A stretch of DNA of 64,000 nt from Torulaspora globosa (taxonomy: Eukaryota; Ascomycota; Saccharomycetes; Saccharomycetales; Saccharomycetaceae), in the NCBI RefSeq assembly GCF_014133895.1, contig NC_050731.1, forward strand, positions 682,001-746,000, written 5' to 3'. Of this stretch, positions 29,649-39,568 are shown in pieces. Below the pieces are notes generated by a model that was given only the letters and a program-made list of their open reading frames with translations, was not told where the DNA came from and did not search any database. The first letter of the stretch is position 1; every line of letters starts with the position of its first letter. Position numbers and translations under genes: made by a program.

Positions 29649-30266
29649 ATGGAGATGTGGAGGAAGAGGCAGTCTGGCGAAAATAGAACACAGCTGAAGA
29701 GGTCCAAGCAGGGGCTGCCGAAGCAGATTCTGCCGAAGTTTGAACCTTCCGGGTTGCTAGAATTGGAATCGAATAGTAAGGAGGGAGTTTTACTTAAACA
29801 TGTCGAACCGTCAGATGCTCGATGTCCGAAGGATTTCTGGGCCAAGAATAGGGTTCCGTTGAAAAATCGACATATATTCCAAGCAGTCCTGTACAGGAAG
29901 GGAGAAGAGGTGCCGATGAGAACATACGATTTGGAATTAAAGAGTAGTTATATCATCGGCCGAGGCGTCGGAAGGAGCTGGGATGATAGCGAGGAAAAGG
30001 AGGTCGTCGTTGCGGATATCGTTATCCCTGAAGAGACGTGCTCAAAACAACATTGTGCGATTCAATTCCGAGAGGTGAGAGGACGATTGGCAGCCTATGT
30101 GATTGATCTAGAGTCGTCAAATGGGACAAACTTGAACGGCGTTAGATTGCCAGCAGCTAGGTACGTGGAGCTGCGAAGTGGTGACATAATTAATCCCAGT
30201 GCTGTCGCGGACGATGAATCCGACTACGATATTGTCTTCGTAAATGCAAATTTCCAATCTATGTAA
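29649..30266 (+). CDS. PML1: PML1, FHA-domain subunit of the RES complex
   Basis: This 205-aa protein matches yeast Pml1 (204 aa, YLR016C), which with Bud13 and Snu17 forms the RES complex for pre-mRNA retention and splicing. The N-terminal 50 residues are basic. The FHA domain (about 85-200) shows the conserved SYIIGRGVG, SKQHCAIQF and DLESSNGTNLNGVRLP blocks that bind phosphothreonine peptides. The ATG at 29649 precedes another at 29655. It lies between YJL033W and YJL034W homologs, an interleaving not seen in S. cerevisiae. Confidence 0.93.
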   Translation: MEMWRKRQSGENRTQLKRSKQGLPKQILPKFEPSGLLELESNSKEGVLLKHVEPSDARCPKDFWAKNRVPLKNRHIFQAVLYRKGEEVPMRTYDLELKSSYIIGRGVGRSWDDSEEKEVVVADIVIPEETCSKQHCAIQFREVRGRLAAYVIDLESSNGTNLNGVRLPAARYVELRSGDIINPSAVADDESDYDIVFVNANFQSM

Positions 30267-30369
30267 GCGATTATCGCAGGAATGCGACAAACCTTTGGTC
30301 TGTATCTAATTATGAGAAAACTAATGATTTATTAACATGCTGATGGGAGATGCGAAAAAAAGAATACCA

Positions 30370-32415
30370 TTACAATTCGTCATGCTCGAAGTAATCACCG
30401 TCTTCGTCCTCATCTTCGTCCTCATAAGCACCAGCAGGGCCACCGTCGGCAGCGCCATATAGCTTCGAAGTAATTGGGTAGGCAACCTTCGACAGAGATT
30501 CGAATTTCTCTTCGAAGTCTTCGCTGACGGCGCTCTCGAAATTGTCTTCTAACCATTCCAAAGTATCATTGGCGGCCTCTAACAATGTCTCCTTATCTTC
30601 CTCCTCTAATTTCTCGCCCAAATCACCGTTGACTTGGTTCTTGATGGAGTGAGCATAGTTTTCTAGCTTGTTTCTTGCTTCTATCTTCTTCTTGATAGCC
30701 GCGTCTTCGGAGGCAAACTTCTCTGCTTCTTCAACCATTCTATCGATCTCATCCTGAGACAATCTACCCTTGTCGTTTGTGATCGTAATAGATTCGGACT
30801 TACCAGTGCCCTTGTCAGTGGCGGACACCTTTAGAATACCGTTGGCATCCAGGGCGAATGTGACCTCAATTTGAGGGACACCTCTTGGAGCTGGTGGGAT
30901 ACCAGTCAGTTCAAAGTTACCCAACAAGTTGTTGTCTCTAACCATAGCTCTTTCACCTTCGTAGACCTTGATCATGACGGTTGGTTGGTTGTCAACCGCA
31001 GTGGAGAAAATTTGAGACTTCTTCGTTGGGATGGCAGTGTTTCTCTTAATCAAGGAAGTCATAACACCACCGGTGGTCTCGATACCCAAAGTCAGGGCGT
31101 TGACATCGAGCAGAACAATGTCTTCGACACCGTCTTCACCAGACAAAACACCTGCTTGAACAGCGGCACCGAAGGCAACCGCTTCATCAGGGTTAATACC
31201 CTTAGAAGCCTTCTTACCGTCAAAGTAAGATTCCAATAGTTGTTGGACCTTTGGAATTCTAGTCGAACCACCGACAAGAACGATATCGTCGATATCCTTC
31301 TTCTCTAACCCAGCATCCTCCAAGACCTTTTCAACTGGCTTCAAAGTCTTCTTAAACAAGTCCAAGTTCAGTTCTTCAAATTTAGCTCTAGTCAATGTTT
31401 CGCTCAAATCGATACCATCGACAAAAGAATCGATTTCAATACGAGTGGACATTTGGCTCGACAACGCACGTTTAGCCTTCTCGGCTTCCCTCTTCAATTT
31501 AGCCAACGCCTTGTTGTTATCAGAGACATCGATACCATGCTTCTTCTTGAATGCCTTGATCAATTGACGAACGATCTTGTAATCAAAATCTTCACCACCC
31601 AAATGAGTGTCACCTGCGGTGGCCTGCACTTCAAAGACACCGTTTTCAATCGACAGCAACGAAACATCAAAAGTACCACCGCCCAAATCGTAAACGATAA
31701 TCTGATGTTCCTCCTTCGACTTATCCAACCCGTAAGCAATAGCTGCCGCAGTTGGCTCGTTGACAATTCTCAACACGTTCAAACCGGCAATGGTACCGGC
31801 ATCCTTGGTAGCTTGTCTCTGAGCATCGTTGAAGTAAGCAGGAACGGTAACCACCGCATGGGTAACCTTCTTACCCAAGTAATCCTCAGCGATTTGCTTC
31901 ATCTTACCCAAGATCATACCAGAGATCTCCTCAGGAGTGAAAACTTTCTTCTCCCCCTTTACTGTCACCTGCACGGCCGGTTTTCCATTGTTGTTAACCA
32001 CTTCAAATGGCAAATGTTTGATGTCCCTTTGAACCGATTTATCATCGTATTTCAAACCGATCAACCTTTTGATGTCGAAAACCGTATTTCTGGGATTACT
32101 AGCAACCTGATTCTTTGCTGCATCACCAATCAATCTCTCATCGTCCGTGAAAGCCACGTACGAAGGTGTAATACGGTTTCCTTGTTCATTGGCCAAGATT
32201 TCGGTCTTTCCGTTTCTCATCAAAGCAACACATGAATAAGTAGTACCCAAATCGATACCGATCACTGTCCCATAACTCTCAACATCGTCTGCTCTCGCCA
32301 ATACTCGTGACGATTTACCAGATCCCTGTAACGGCAAAACCACCACAAACAGGGCATAGAGAATAACCGCTAATGGAGCCAGCCATCTGCTACTGCTTGA
32401 TCTGTTGAACAGCAT
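30370..32415 (-). CDS. KAR2: KAR2, ER lumenal Hsp70 (BiP)
   Basis: This 681-aa ER Hsp70 drives translocation, folding and ER-associated degradation and restrains Ire1. A long hydrophobic signal sequence (about 1-40) is followed by the ATPase domain ([45 protein letters not shown]) and the substrate-binding domain. The C-terminus YFEHDEL ends in the HDEL ER-retrieval signal (678-681). It matches yeast Kar2 (682 aa, YJL034W). Codon use is strongly biased (GGT, AAG, TTG, GTC), as expected for an abundant protein. Its promoter shows a heat-shock element and a Hac1-like site. Confidence 0.99.
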   Translation of the reverse strand: MLFNRSSSSRWLAPLAVILYALFVVVLPLQGSGKSSRVLARADDVESYGTVIGIDLGTTYSCVALMRNGKTEILANEQGNRITPSYVAFTDDERLIGDAAKNQVASNPRNTVFDIKRLIGLKYDDKSVQRDIKHLPFEVVNNNGKPAVQVTVKGEKKVFTPEEISGMILGKMKQIAEDYLGKKVTHAVVTVPAYFNDAQRQATKDAGTIAGLNVLRIVNEPTAAAIAYGLDKSKEEHQIIVYDLGGGTFDVSLLSIENGVFEVQATAGDTHLGGEDFDYKIVRQLIKAFKKKHGIDVSDNNKALAKLKREAEKAKRALSSQMSTRIEIDSFVDGIDLSETLTRAKFEELNLDLFKKTLKPVEKVLEDAGLEKKDIDDIVLVGGSTRIPKVQQLLESYFDGKKASKGINPDEAVAFGAAVQAGVLSGEDGVEDIVLLDVNALTLGIETTGGVMTSLIKRNTAIPTKKSQIFSTAVDNQPTVMIKVYEGERAMVRDNNLLGNFELTGIPPAPRGVPQIEVTFALDANGILKVSATDKGTGKSESITITNDKGRLSQDEIDRMVEEAEKFASEDAAIKKKIEARNKLENYAHSIKNQVNGDLGEKLEEEDKETLLEAANDTLEWLEDNFESAVSEDFEEKFESLSKVAYPITSKLYGAADGGPAGAYEDEDEDEDGDYFEHDEL

Positions 32416-32513
32416 CTTTTTCCAATCTCAAACAGTGGTCACTTCCAATATTCTCCTTAATCTTCCACCACCCGATCCCATCTTGTTTATATAGTCGTGT
32501 CTCCATCATTTGC

Positions 32514-32520
32514 TGACGTG
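32514..32520. promoter_or_regulatory. Candidate Hac1/UPRE site of KAR2
   Basis: TGACGTG lies 99 bp upstream of KAR2. It resembles the ACGTG-core sites bound by the unfolded-protein-response factor Hac1. The classical CAGCGTG UPRE core is not seen nearby, so this is a candidate only. Confidence 0.4.
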
Positions 32521-32542
32521 TCTTCTTACAGTCCGGCTCGTG

Positions 32543-32559
32543 GAACGTTCTAGAACTTC
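32543..32559. promoter_or_regulatory. Heat-shock element of KAR2
   Basis: GAACGTTCTAGAACTTC contains three perfectly spaced alternating nGAAn units (GAA 32543, TTC 32548, GAA 32553) and an imperfect fourth, the binding pattern for Hsf1. KAR2 is heat-inducible in S. cerevisiae. It is 128 bp from the KAR2 start. Confidence 0.75.
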
Positions 32560-32611
32560 GCGCTGTCGCCGACGGTCGCCGAGCGACGACAGTAAAAGCT
32601 GTCCGAGAAAT

Positions 32612-32623
32612 TGAAAAATTTCA
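32612..32623. promoter_or_regulatory. RRPE-like element upstream of TAD2
   Basis: TGAAAAATTTCA is a near palindrome matching RRPE, 54 bp before the TAD2 ATG. A GATGAGCT PAC core follows at 32638-32645. Confidence 0.55.
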
Positions 32624-32637
32624 TTAAAATTGGCTAA

Positions 32638-32645
32638 GATGAGCT
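32638..32645 (+). promoter_or_regulatory. PAC core directly upstream of TAD2
   Basis: GATGAGCT is only 32 bp from the TAD2 ATG at 32677, unusually close. The ATG inside it (32639) opens an 18-codon uORF that ends at 32695 and overlaps the TAD2 start, if transcription begins upstream of it. Confidence 0.5.
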
Positions 32646-32676
32646 CAAATGGTGGTCATTGGGAGCCGATTGAGCG

Positions 32677-33426
32677 ATGTTGGAGGTTCGTTTGAAGCAT
32701 ATGAGAAGTGCTGTGAGGTTGGCGAAGTTTGCCTTGGATCATGGTGAGACTCCTGTGGCGTGTGTGTTTGTTCATGAGCCTTCGGGACAGGTTGTGGCAT
32801 ATGGAATGAACTACACCAATGAGTCGCTGAGTGGGATTGCGCATGCAGAGTTTATGGGAATCGAGCAGTTGCGGGAGAGGTTTGGCGGTGGAGAGGAATT
32901 GATGTGTGTTATGCGGGACGTAGTGGTTTATGTGACGGTGGAGCCGTGTGTTATGTGTGCGTCTGCTTTGAAGCAGTTGGAGGTTGGGAAGGTTGTTTTT
33001 GGGTGTGCCAATGAGAGATTTGGTGGCAATGGGACTGTGATAAGGGTAAACGGGGATCGTTGTACTGGTGGTCGTGGATACGTGGCGGTGCCAGGAATAT
33101 TACGTCGGGAGGCGATCATGTTGCTACGATATTTCTACGTACGGTCGAATGAGAGGGCTCCTAAGCCGAGAAACAAGGCCGAGAGGCGGCTGGACCGCAA
33201 TGCGTTTCCCTCGTTACCGTGGTCTAGGTATATTGGGCGGGAATCGTTTGTGGAGGAGTTCGGCGAGAAGATGCTGTGTCATTTCGATGACAGCACGGAC
33301 ATATTCGGGGACTTGGTGGATTGGGATCTCATAGACGAGCCCTGCGATTGGATCCTGGAACATCTGAAGACGCAGTGTCAAGAGTTTGCCTTGCACAGAC
33401 GCAAGAAGATAAAGCTTGAAGTGTGA
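32677..33426 (+). CDS. TAD2: TAD2, catalytic subunit of tRNA A34 deaminase
   Basis: This 249-aa zinc-dependent deaminase converts adenosine to inosine at tRNA wobble position 34, as a heterodimer with Tad3. The catalytic HAE motif is at 56-58 and the zinc ligands PCVMC are at 90-94. It matches yeast Tad2 (250 aa, YJL035C). The ATG at 32677 gives MLEVRLKHMR; an alternative is Met9 at 32701 within the conserved HMRSAVRLA block. Two out-of-frame ATGs lie just upstream (32639 and 32649). It ends 9 bp from convergent SNX4. Confidence 0.96.
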   Translation: MLEVRLKHMRSAVRLAKFALDHGETPVACVFVHEPSGQVVAYGMNYTNESLSGIAHAEFMGIEQLRERFGGGEELMCVMRDVVVYVTVEPCVMCASALKQLEVGKVVFGCANERFGGNGTVIRVNGDRCTGGRGYVAVPGILRREAIMLLRYFYVRSNERAPKPRNKAERRLDRNAFPSLPWSRYIGRESFVEEFGEKMLCHFDDSTDIFGDLVDWDLIDEPCDWILEHLKTQCQEFALHRRKKIKLEV

Positions 33427-33435
33427 ACGGTATAC

Positions 33436-34701
33436 TTATAGACTCTCATCGACTTTGATCCATGTTTCGAGCATCTTCTCGTAAAACTCGATATGATGAT
33501 CAGCCAAGCTTCCCAGCGATTCCTTTAGCTCCCTGGTTTTCAGGTCTTCGAACAGCGCCACCTCTTTTAAAGTTTCCTGCTCGAAGGCGTCGGCGACTTT
33601 CTTAGCGCTTTCTAACTCGCTTGTCAAAGAACTGATCTTGGTCTCTAGCTTGTCGATTTTCTCACGACGGGCAGCCTCCTGATTTATGCCAGCCAGCTCT
33701 TCTAACTTGTTTGTGAAAAAGTTACTACCTCCATATCCCGAGATCAGGTTGTTCTTTTCATTTACTGACTTGGTCAAGTATTCGCTAAGTTCCTCATAGT
33801 CGATCTGCTTTTGGTCTTTAAGTTTGATCAGCTGGCTCATGCTGTCGATATAATGCTCCAAATCCTTCAGATCCACAATGTACTCGTAGTCCAGGAATTT
33901 ACTGAGGTCGCGTATTCCAAAGGAGAGCTGAGTTATTCCCTCGTTGAACAGCCTCAATTTTTTGGCCAACTCGTCATTCTCACCGCTGCAAAGCTCTTGC
34001 AAATCTTGTAGATTCGCCCCTAATTTGGCATAGTCTTCAGAGATCAGGTCATGCTTCTTGACCACCTTATGGAATATCTTGTCGATCTTTGCGACATTGT
34101 GGTCCAGCTTATCACTTTTCTCCTTGATTTCGATAAACTCATCGCTTTGTTTGTGAACTGTCTTGAAAGCATTCATAAAGGCATCGGTTACTTCTTCTTT
34201 GTTTGTCTGAAGGTGCCCAGATATGCTCTTTCTATATGCATCCCAATCCTTGCTTACCAAAAAGGTCATCAAGACCGTAGATTGGCTCAAAGTGGGATGG
34301 TTCGCGACTCGTCTCAGGAAATTCTGCAGGCTATGGCATCTCTTTTGCGTGAAACTCTGGCTAAAGCGGTCCCCGGCTATATATTGCAACACTTTCTTAT
34401 CTGGAAGTGGAGGCACAATGCATGTTGGATGATCATTCAGGAGTATGTTGTGGAGCAATAAAAGATCACTGTACCTTCGATGAACCACTATGATGGCATT
34501 CTTATCACCGCCGTAGTTCTTGTGATAAATTGGATTATCTGTTTTGGTGGAAATTTGGTAACTGACATAGGATGATGCCGTACCTTGGTCTCCTGAACGC
34601 TTCTGCGGATCCGATACCAATATTTCTAGCCTATACTTTAGATTTTTGCCAGCATTCTCTTGTTTTGATGATCCCTCTTTAACCTCTTCAGCAGCCTTCA
34701 T
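33436..34701 (-). CDS. SNX4: SNX4 (ATG24), sorting nexin
   Basis: This 421-aa PX-BAR sorting nexin acts in endosome-to-Golgi recycling of v-SNAREs and in selective autophagy (yeast Snx4/Atg24, YJL036W, 423 aa). The PX domain (about 20-155) contains [16 protein letters not shown] and IVPPLPDKK, with the Arg that contacts phosphatidylinositol 3-phosphate. The following helical region to the C-terminus is the BAR domain, rich in coiled-coil stretches. Start at ATG 34701. It lies between TAD2 and BRE2. Confidence 0.96.
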   Translation of the reverse strand: MKAAEEVKEGSSKQENAGKNLKYRLEILVSDPQKRSGDQGTASSYVSYQISTKTDNPIYHKNYGGDKNAIIVVHRRYSDLLLLHNILLNDHPTCIVPPLPDKKVLQYIAGDRFSQSFTQKRCHSLQNFLRRVANHPTLSQSTVLMTFLVSKDWDAYRKSISGHLQTNKEEVTDAFMNAFKTVHKQSDEFIEIKEKSDKLDHNVAKIDKIFHKVVKKHDLISEDYAKLGANLQDLQELCSGENDELAKKLRLFNEGITQLSFGIRDLSKFLDYEYIVDLKDLEHYIDSMSQLIKLKDQKQIDYEELSEYLTKSVNEKNNLISGYGGSNFFTNKLEELAGINQEAARREKIDKLETKISSLTSELESAKKVADAFEQETLKEVALFEDLKTRELKESLGSLADHHIEFYEKMLETWIKVDESL

Positions 34702-34903
34702 TTGATTAAATAGTTGAACTAAGAGCTCTGAATTGTTGTAAACTAACCTATAGAGTGCAGCCAGCAGACCAACTATCTCTACTGGCCACTTGAATACTGA
34801 TCATGCTGCTTTTATATGGGTTAAATCAGAAATCCCTTTAGATGGCTATAGTTACCATTCCGTCAAACGTGATCATAATACCGATTAATCTACCTTTGCC
34901 CGC

Positions 34904-36340
34904 CTACACTTTAAGCAGTTTAGCATTGATCTCTTCCTCGACTTCATCAACTATGTCCCACACGATATCCTCGGCTATTTGCTCTTGATACAGGGTCTCT
35001 AGCACTCTGACATCGTTAGGTCGAGGATGCGCTTTGAGAATCTCATCGAGGAATTTGAGTTCGGACCGCTGGGTTATTATCCTAGCGGTGCCTCCGTTAA
35101 AACAGCTTATTGTAGGGTAGTAACCGAGCTTGTTGTTGTTGACGTATTTATTTCTCAGCAGGAGACCTTTCTTTTGCGTTGAATCCAAGACACCTTTATC
35201 GTTATTAGATGCACTTCCATGTCTCCAGTAGTCGAAAAAGAATTTTTCCTTGTATTGCAGCTCACTGAATGGTGGTAAGAAGGGCTTCAGGTCTTCGAAT
35301 GCTCTGCCTAATGGCTGTCCGTTTAGATACACTGAGAGGTGCGAGTGCGCTAGGCGGTAATATTCTTCTCTTTCTCTCTTATCAGAGGAGTGGTATTCAG
35401 GTTTGGTTGTCTTCACATAGTCAGTGGCTTCGAAGAATAGCTGGTTCTTATATCTAATTGCAATGTGGTCCCGTATCACATTGTTATTGTCGATATCTTC
35501 GAGCAATGCCTTCTGAAAATCTACGTTAGAGAATGCCTTCTTCGTCTTCTTTTTGTTCGGCCCAGGGTCTTCAGAAGCCCAATAATCGTTTGATGATGTG
35601 GGTTTGGAACTATGGCTTGACAAAGCGGCTATCCTTCTTTGTATATATTCGTCCGCCTGTTGTTTCTGTTCCTCGAACGTTGGCAGTCTTAGTAGCAGAC
35701 CTATCCTGTCACCGGGTTTCAGGGACTTCAGAGGTAAAGTCTGAGTGATGATTCCCTCATGTATCGACTCCAGCGTGTGATCTCTAATCCCATACCCATA
35801 GGAATCGAACCCCACAGGAGCCTCCAGTGAGGCCTCGCGCTTCGAGATACCAATCCTGAGGTGCGGAATCGCATTCAGCACATCTTTCCTCTTCTGTAGC
35901 GAAGCATCTTCCGGGAAAGGCTCCAACAGTCCACCTCGGATTACTTCGACTTCCCAATATGCTTCACCGTCTTTCACACACGCATCACACCTCGAAGTTC
36001 TCCAGCCCAAAGAATCGTTAACGCTGACCAGGTCGTTCCCATCCTTGATCAGGGAGATGCCGTCAGATCGGTCCATAACATTCATTCCCGCGTTTCTGAA
36101 AGGGTACTCAGAGCAACAGTAGCCCAACTCAGTGAAATGCGGATTGGGCGCACATGGCCTGTACACGAAATTTCTCCTATTCAACGGGATATCCTCTGGC
36201 TTGACAAATACTTTGACACCGTCATCTTTAGTCTCGATCTCATGAGTCTTCTGTACTGACGGGAACCGAGGTCGTACGGGTCCACTGTCGTTCCCACGAA
36301 CGAGCTCTTCCGCCTGGTAAGGTATAATGCCTACTTTCAT
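34904..36340 (-). CDS. BRE2: BRE2, COMPASS subunit (SPRY domain)
   Basis: This 478-aa Ash2-type subunit of the COMPASS/Set1 complex supports methylation of histone H3 Lys4. The SPRY domain spans roughly residues 90-330 and contains YWEVEVIRGG, HLRIGISKREASLEAPVGFDSYGYGIRD and SLKPGDRIGLLLRLP. It matches yeast Bre2 (YLR015W, 505 aa). Bre2 lacks the PHD finger of metazoan ASH2L, and none is seen here. It is divergent from PPR1, as in S. cerevisiae. It follows SNX4, which is on another chromosome there. Confidence 0.94.
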   Translation of the reverse strand: MKVGIIPYQAEELVRGNDSGPVRPRFPSVQKTHEIETKDDGVKVFVKPEDIPLNRRNFVYRPCAPNPHFTELGYCCSEYPFRNAGMNVMDRSDGISLIKDGNDLVSVNDSLGWRTSRCDACVKDGEAYWEVEVIRGGLLEPFPEDASLQKRKDVLNAIPHLRIGISKREASLEAPVGFDSYGYGIRDHTLESIHEGIITQTLPLKSLKPGDRIGLLLRLPTFEEQKQQADEYIQRRIAALSSHSSKPTSSNDYWASEDPGPNKKKTKKAFSNVDFQKALLEDIDNNNVIRDHIAIRYKNQLFFEATDYVKTTKPEYHSSDKREREEYYRLAHSHLSVYLNGQPLGRAFEDLKPFLPPFSELQYKEKFFFDYWRHGSASNNDKGVLDSTQKKGLLLRNKYVNNNKLGYYPTISCFNGGTARIITQRSELKFLDEILKAHPRPNDVRVLETLYQEQIAEDIVWDIVDEVEEEINAKLLKV

Positions 36341-36525
36341 TTCAGAGCCTCAATTGCAGTTCATTCAGCCCAATTTTGACCGTCATCGTAGATAACTTCT
36401 CAACAGTCAATCACTTTGACGACTTACAATTGATCAATAAGTTCGCGCGGTATTGGTAAAATGACTAGGTAAGTCAAGATAGGAGGCCAGTACAGATCGC
36501 GGATCAATCTGCTGATGTTTTGACA

Positions 36526-39105
36526 ATGGCTGAGGGTGACAAGAAGTCTGTTAATTCAAGAAAGAGACCGTCCTCTGCGGTCACAGGAATAACGAAATCT
36601 ATCTCTGCATGCAAGAGATGTCGCTTGAAGAAGATAAGATGTGATCAAGAGTTCCCTAGCTGTGTCAAATGCGCCAAGGCAGGCGAACCATGCGTTTCTC
36701 TGGATCCTGCTACTGGAAGAGATGTTCCTCGGTCTTATGTGATATTTCTGGAAGATAGACTTACAGCAATGATGAAGAAGCTGAAAGAATGTGGAGTCGA
36801 TCCTACTCAAGTCCAAGGAAACATGCCCGCGACGAGCAGTGACAATCCAATTAACCTCGATCTTTACGAAGAGACATTACGGCAGGAGCATGAAATGCCG
36901 CACGATAATGTATTCGCAGCATACCTGATCAATAAGGCAACCTCCATGCAGAGAGGCGTGAGTGCTTCGTCGGATGTGGTGGGAGAAAGACCCAAATCAG
37001 ATGTAACGATAGATGCCCCTTCGTCTGAAGGGCTTGTTCATCAGCTTAATGAACTTGATGAGCCCGATAAAAGTGTCGCTGCACTGGGAGCGATGAAGAG
37101 TAACGCCTCAAACTCATACCTTGGAGACTCTTCTGGTATTCCGTTTGCAAAGCTTGTTTTTACGGCAGTGAATTTCAGACCTGACCTAGTTGGAGACGAT
37201 AGTGATGAGGAGATCAAGCAGAGAAATGGGAGATATGCCGAGTATAATGCATCTGAATCCTCAGGAAATTTCGATCCCGTTTGGTTGCCTTCACGCAACG
37301 CCGCTGAGACTTTGATTTCTCGCTATTTCGTCGAGAGCAACTCGCAGTTACCAGTATTACATCGAGAGTATTTTCTAAAGAAATATTATGAACCTATCTA
37401 CGGGCCTTGGGATCCAGATCTATCGATTGCCTCTGATCATACCAAGATCAACACTTCGTTTAAGCTTCCCAAGAGAACCTCTGAAGATTGTCCAGCTAAT
37501 AATGGCAAGCATATTGATGAACAAGCAGGTGAGCACCGTCCATGGTATGATGTCCTGAACAATTCAGAAAAAGTTGCAGATTCAAAGGTAGAAGTTCTTG
37601 AAGAGTATTGCCTGCCGTACTTTTTCCTGAACATGGTATTTGCCATTGGAGAGTCTGTGACAGTTCTGCAATCGGATATACATGACGTCGTCACTTTCAA
37701 GAGAAGAGCGATGCATTTTTCGAAAGCACTTTACGGCTCCCCAGATCGGATGGAAGTACTTGCCGGTACCATATTGATTGCAATTTATTCCTTGATGAGA
37801 CCTAATGTGCCGGGAGTTTGGTATACAATGGGCTCAGTGTTGAGATTAACTGTCGACTTAGGTCTTCATGCCGAGAAGCTAAACAAAAATTATGACCCCT
37901 TCACCAGAGAGTTGCGAAGAAGGCTTTTCTGGTGCGTCTATTCTCTGGATAGGCAGATATGCATATATTTTGGTCGCCCTTTTGGAATACCGGAGGAAAA
38001 TGTCACTGCGCAGTATCCAAGTGTCCTTGATGATGCCTTGATAACCACTTCCAACGACGATATTAGTGACTATTCCAAGGTGAAGACGTCAATATCAACG
38101 CCCAAAGTTATTGCGCTAGCGATGTTTAAAATACGAAGAATTCAAGCCAGTATTGTTCAAGTTTTATATGCGCAGCATGGAGAAGTCCCAAGAAGGTTTG
38201 CTGACTTAGAATTCTGGAGGTCTTACATGCACGAGATAATAGACAAATGGTTTGAAAGAGAGGTTCCAAGAACTCACAAGAAGATGAATTGCAAGTTTAC
38301 TACGGAATTCTTCAGTTTGAACTACTTCGTTACAAAGTGCATGCTTTATGGACTTTCACCGAAAAACCTAGCTTTAAGTGACAGAGACTTTGAGATTGTC
38401 TATGACGCTACGAAGGGAACTATTGAGACGTATGACATACTCTGTACCAAACAAAAGATCAATTATACGTGGGTAGCTGTCCATAACATATTCATGGCAG
38501 GTATGACGTATCTCTACGTCGTCTATTACTCTGATAAGGGATTACGGGAGGGCCGACAAGCTGTAAAACTGCGAACTACAGCCATCTTGAAGGTTCTCAA
38601 GGAATTAATTGGCTCCTGTGAAGCGGCCAAAAGCTGTTTCATCATCTACAAGGTGTTATCGTCCGCCGTAATAAAACTTAAGTTCAATGGAAATCAGCAG
38701 CGCTCAGGCGAAACACAGTCTCGGGAGCAAAACTTACCACTCATTGATTCAAATGCGACCAAGCCGGAGCCTGCAGCTAGGTTTTTCTCAGACAGGGCCA
38801 CGAGAAACTTAAATATCAAGGAAGAACCGCTAAATTTTGATAATTCACTGGACCAATTCTTTAACGAATTGGAGAAGGTGGCTTCAGCTTCTGAAAATGA
38901 ATCAAGTGTAGGCCAATTATCGAATGTTAACTCACCAAATATAGGTGATCGTCAGGATAGGACCGATAAACAGAATGACAGTTCTTTTACGGCAAAAGAC
39001 GGACAACGTTTGATAGATATGATATCTCAAGTGACTACCGAGTCTATATGGGACGAATTGTTTGGCAAGAGCATGAACAATGAAGCTTTTGCAAGTACTG
39101 ACTAG
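36526..39105 (+). CDS. PPR1: PPR1, Zn2Cys6 activator of pyrimidine synthesis genes
   Basis: This 859-aa protein matches yeast Ppr1 (904 aa, YLR014C), which binds CGG-N6-CCG sites upstream of URA1, URA3 and URA4. It activates them when dihydroorotate accumulates. The Zn2Cys6 cluster has cysteines at 29, 32, 39, 46, 49 and 56, followed by the linker and dimerisation helix (SYVIFLEDRLTAMMKKLKE). The middle contains the fungal-specific transcription factor domain, and the acidic C-terminal region is the likely activation domain. The ATG at 36526 is the first in frame; the codon two earlier is TTG. Confidence 0.93.
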   Translation: MAEGDKKSVNSRKRPSSAVTGITKSISACKRCRLKKIRCDQEFPSCVKCAKAGEPCVSLDPATGRDVPRSYVIFLEDRLTAMMKKLKECGVDPTQVQGNMPATSSDNPINLDLYEETLRQEHEMPHDNVFAAYLINKATSMQRGVSASSDVVGERPKSDVTIDAPSSEGLVHQLNELDEPDKSVAALGAMKSNASNSYLGDSSGIPFAKLVFTAVNFRPDLVGDDSDEEIKQRNGRYAEYNASESSGNFDPVWLPSRNAAETLISRYFVESNSQLPVLHREYFLKKYYEPIYGPWDPDLSIASDHTKINTSFKLPKRTSEDCPANNGKHIDEQAGEHRPWYDVLNNSEKVADSKVEVLEEYCLPYFFLNMVFAIGESVTVLQSDIHDVVTFKRRAMHFSKALYGSPDRMEVLAGTILIAIYSLMRPNVPGVWYTMGSVLRLTVDLGLHAEKLNKNYDPFTRELRRRLFWCVYSLDRQICIYFGRPFGIPEENVTAQYPSVLDDALITTSNDDISDYSKVKTSISTPKVIALAMFKIRRIQASIVQVLYAQHGEVPRRFADLEFWRSYMHEIIDKWFEREVPRTHKKMNCKFTTEFFSLNYFVTKCMLYGLSPKNLALSDRDFEIVYDATKGTIETYDILCTKQKINYTWVAVHNIFMAGMTYLYVVYYSDKGLREGRQAVKLRTTAILKVLKELIGSCEAAKSCFIIYKVLSSAVIKLKFNGNQQRSGETQSREQNLPLIDSNATKPEPAARFFSDRATRNLNIKEEPLNFDNSLDQFFNELEKVASASENESSVGQLSNVNSPNIGDRQDRTDKQNDSSFTAKDGQRLIDMISQVTTESIWDELFGKSMNNEAFASTD

Positions 39106-39291
39106 CGCAAGCTGCTAGCGATGGCGTGCCAAAGGAAATATTCGAAAACTCTTGACCATGGTAAATATCTTAGAGTTTTGATAATATAAATAAGCAGAAT
39201 TTTGTCAATGGAGGATTCAAAGATTGGTGATGAATGATTTTCTGTCGCTCATATTATTTTATATTTATTTCAAATAATCAACAATTTTAAA

Positions 39292-39373
39292 GGCAACTTG
39301 GCCGAGTGGTTAAGGCGAAAGATTAGAAATCTTTTGGGCTCTGCCCGCGCAGGTTCGAGTCCTGCAGTTGTCG
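39292..39373 (+). tRNA. tRNA-Ser (AGA)
   Basis: An 82-base type II tRNA with a long variable arm starts GGCAACTTGGCCGAGTGGTT and ends CAGTTGTCG. The anticodon AGA is at 39325-39327 in the loop between GAAAGAT and ATCTTTT. There is no intron. A T-run follows within 5 bases. Confidence 0.96.
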
Positions 39374-39377
39374 ATTA

Positions 39378-39384
39378 TTTTTTT
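39378..39384 (+). terminator. Pol III terminator of tRNA-Ser
   Basis: A T-run directly after the tRNA 3' end fits RNA polymerase III termination. Confidence 0.7.
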
Positions 39385-39568
39385 GAACCCAGTGTCCTAT
39401 AACACTGTTCATTATGACCATGTTCAAGCTTAGATCTGAAACTTGAATTTTAGCGTCGATCTCAGCATCCAGTTAGTTAACACTTCAAGCTTGTCTTAGA
39501 TTCCATTCTATGAAGGTTAAAAATGTACATAGAAGATTCGTTATAAAAAGATTCGGGCATCACGTCCA

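Noticed and set aside
31453..32235. 260-codon plus-strand ORF opposite KAR2
   Set aside because: It is a shadow of biased codons in KAR2, with no recognisable domain.
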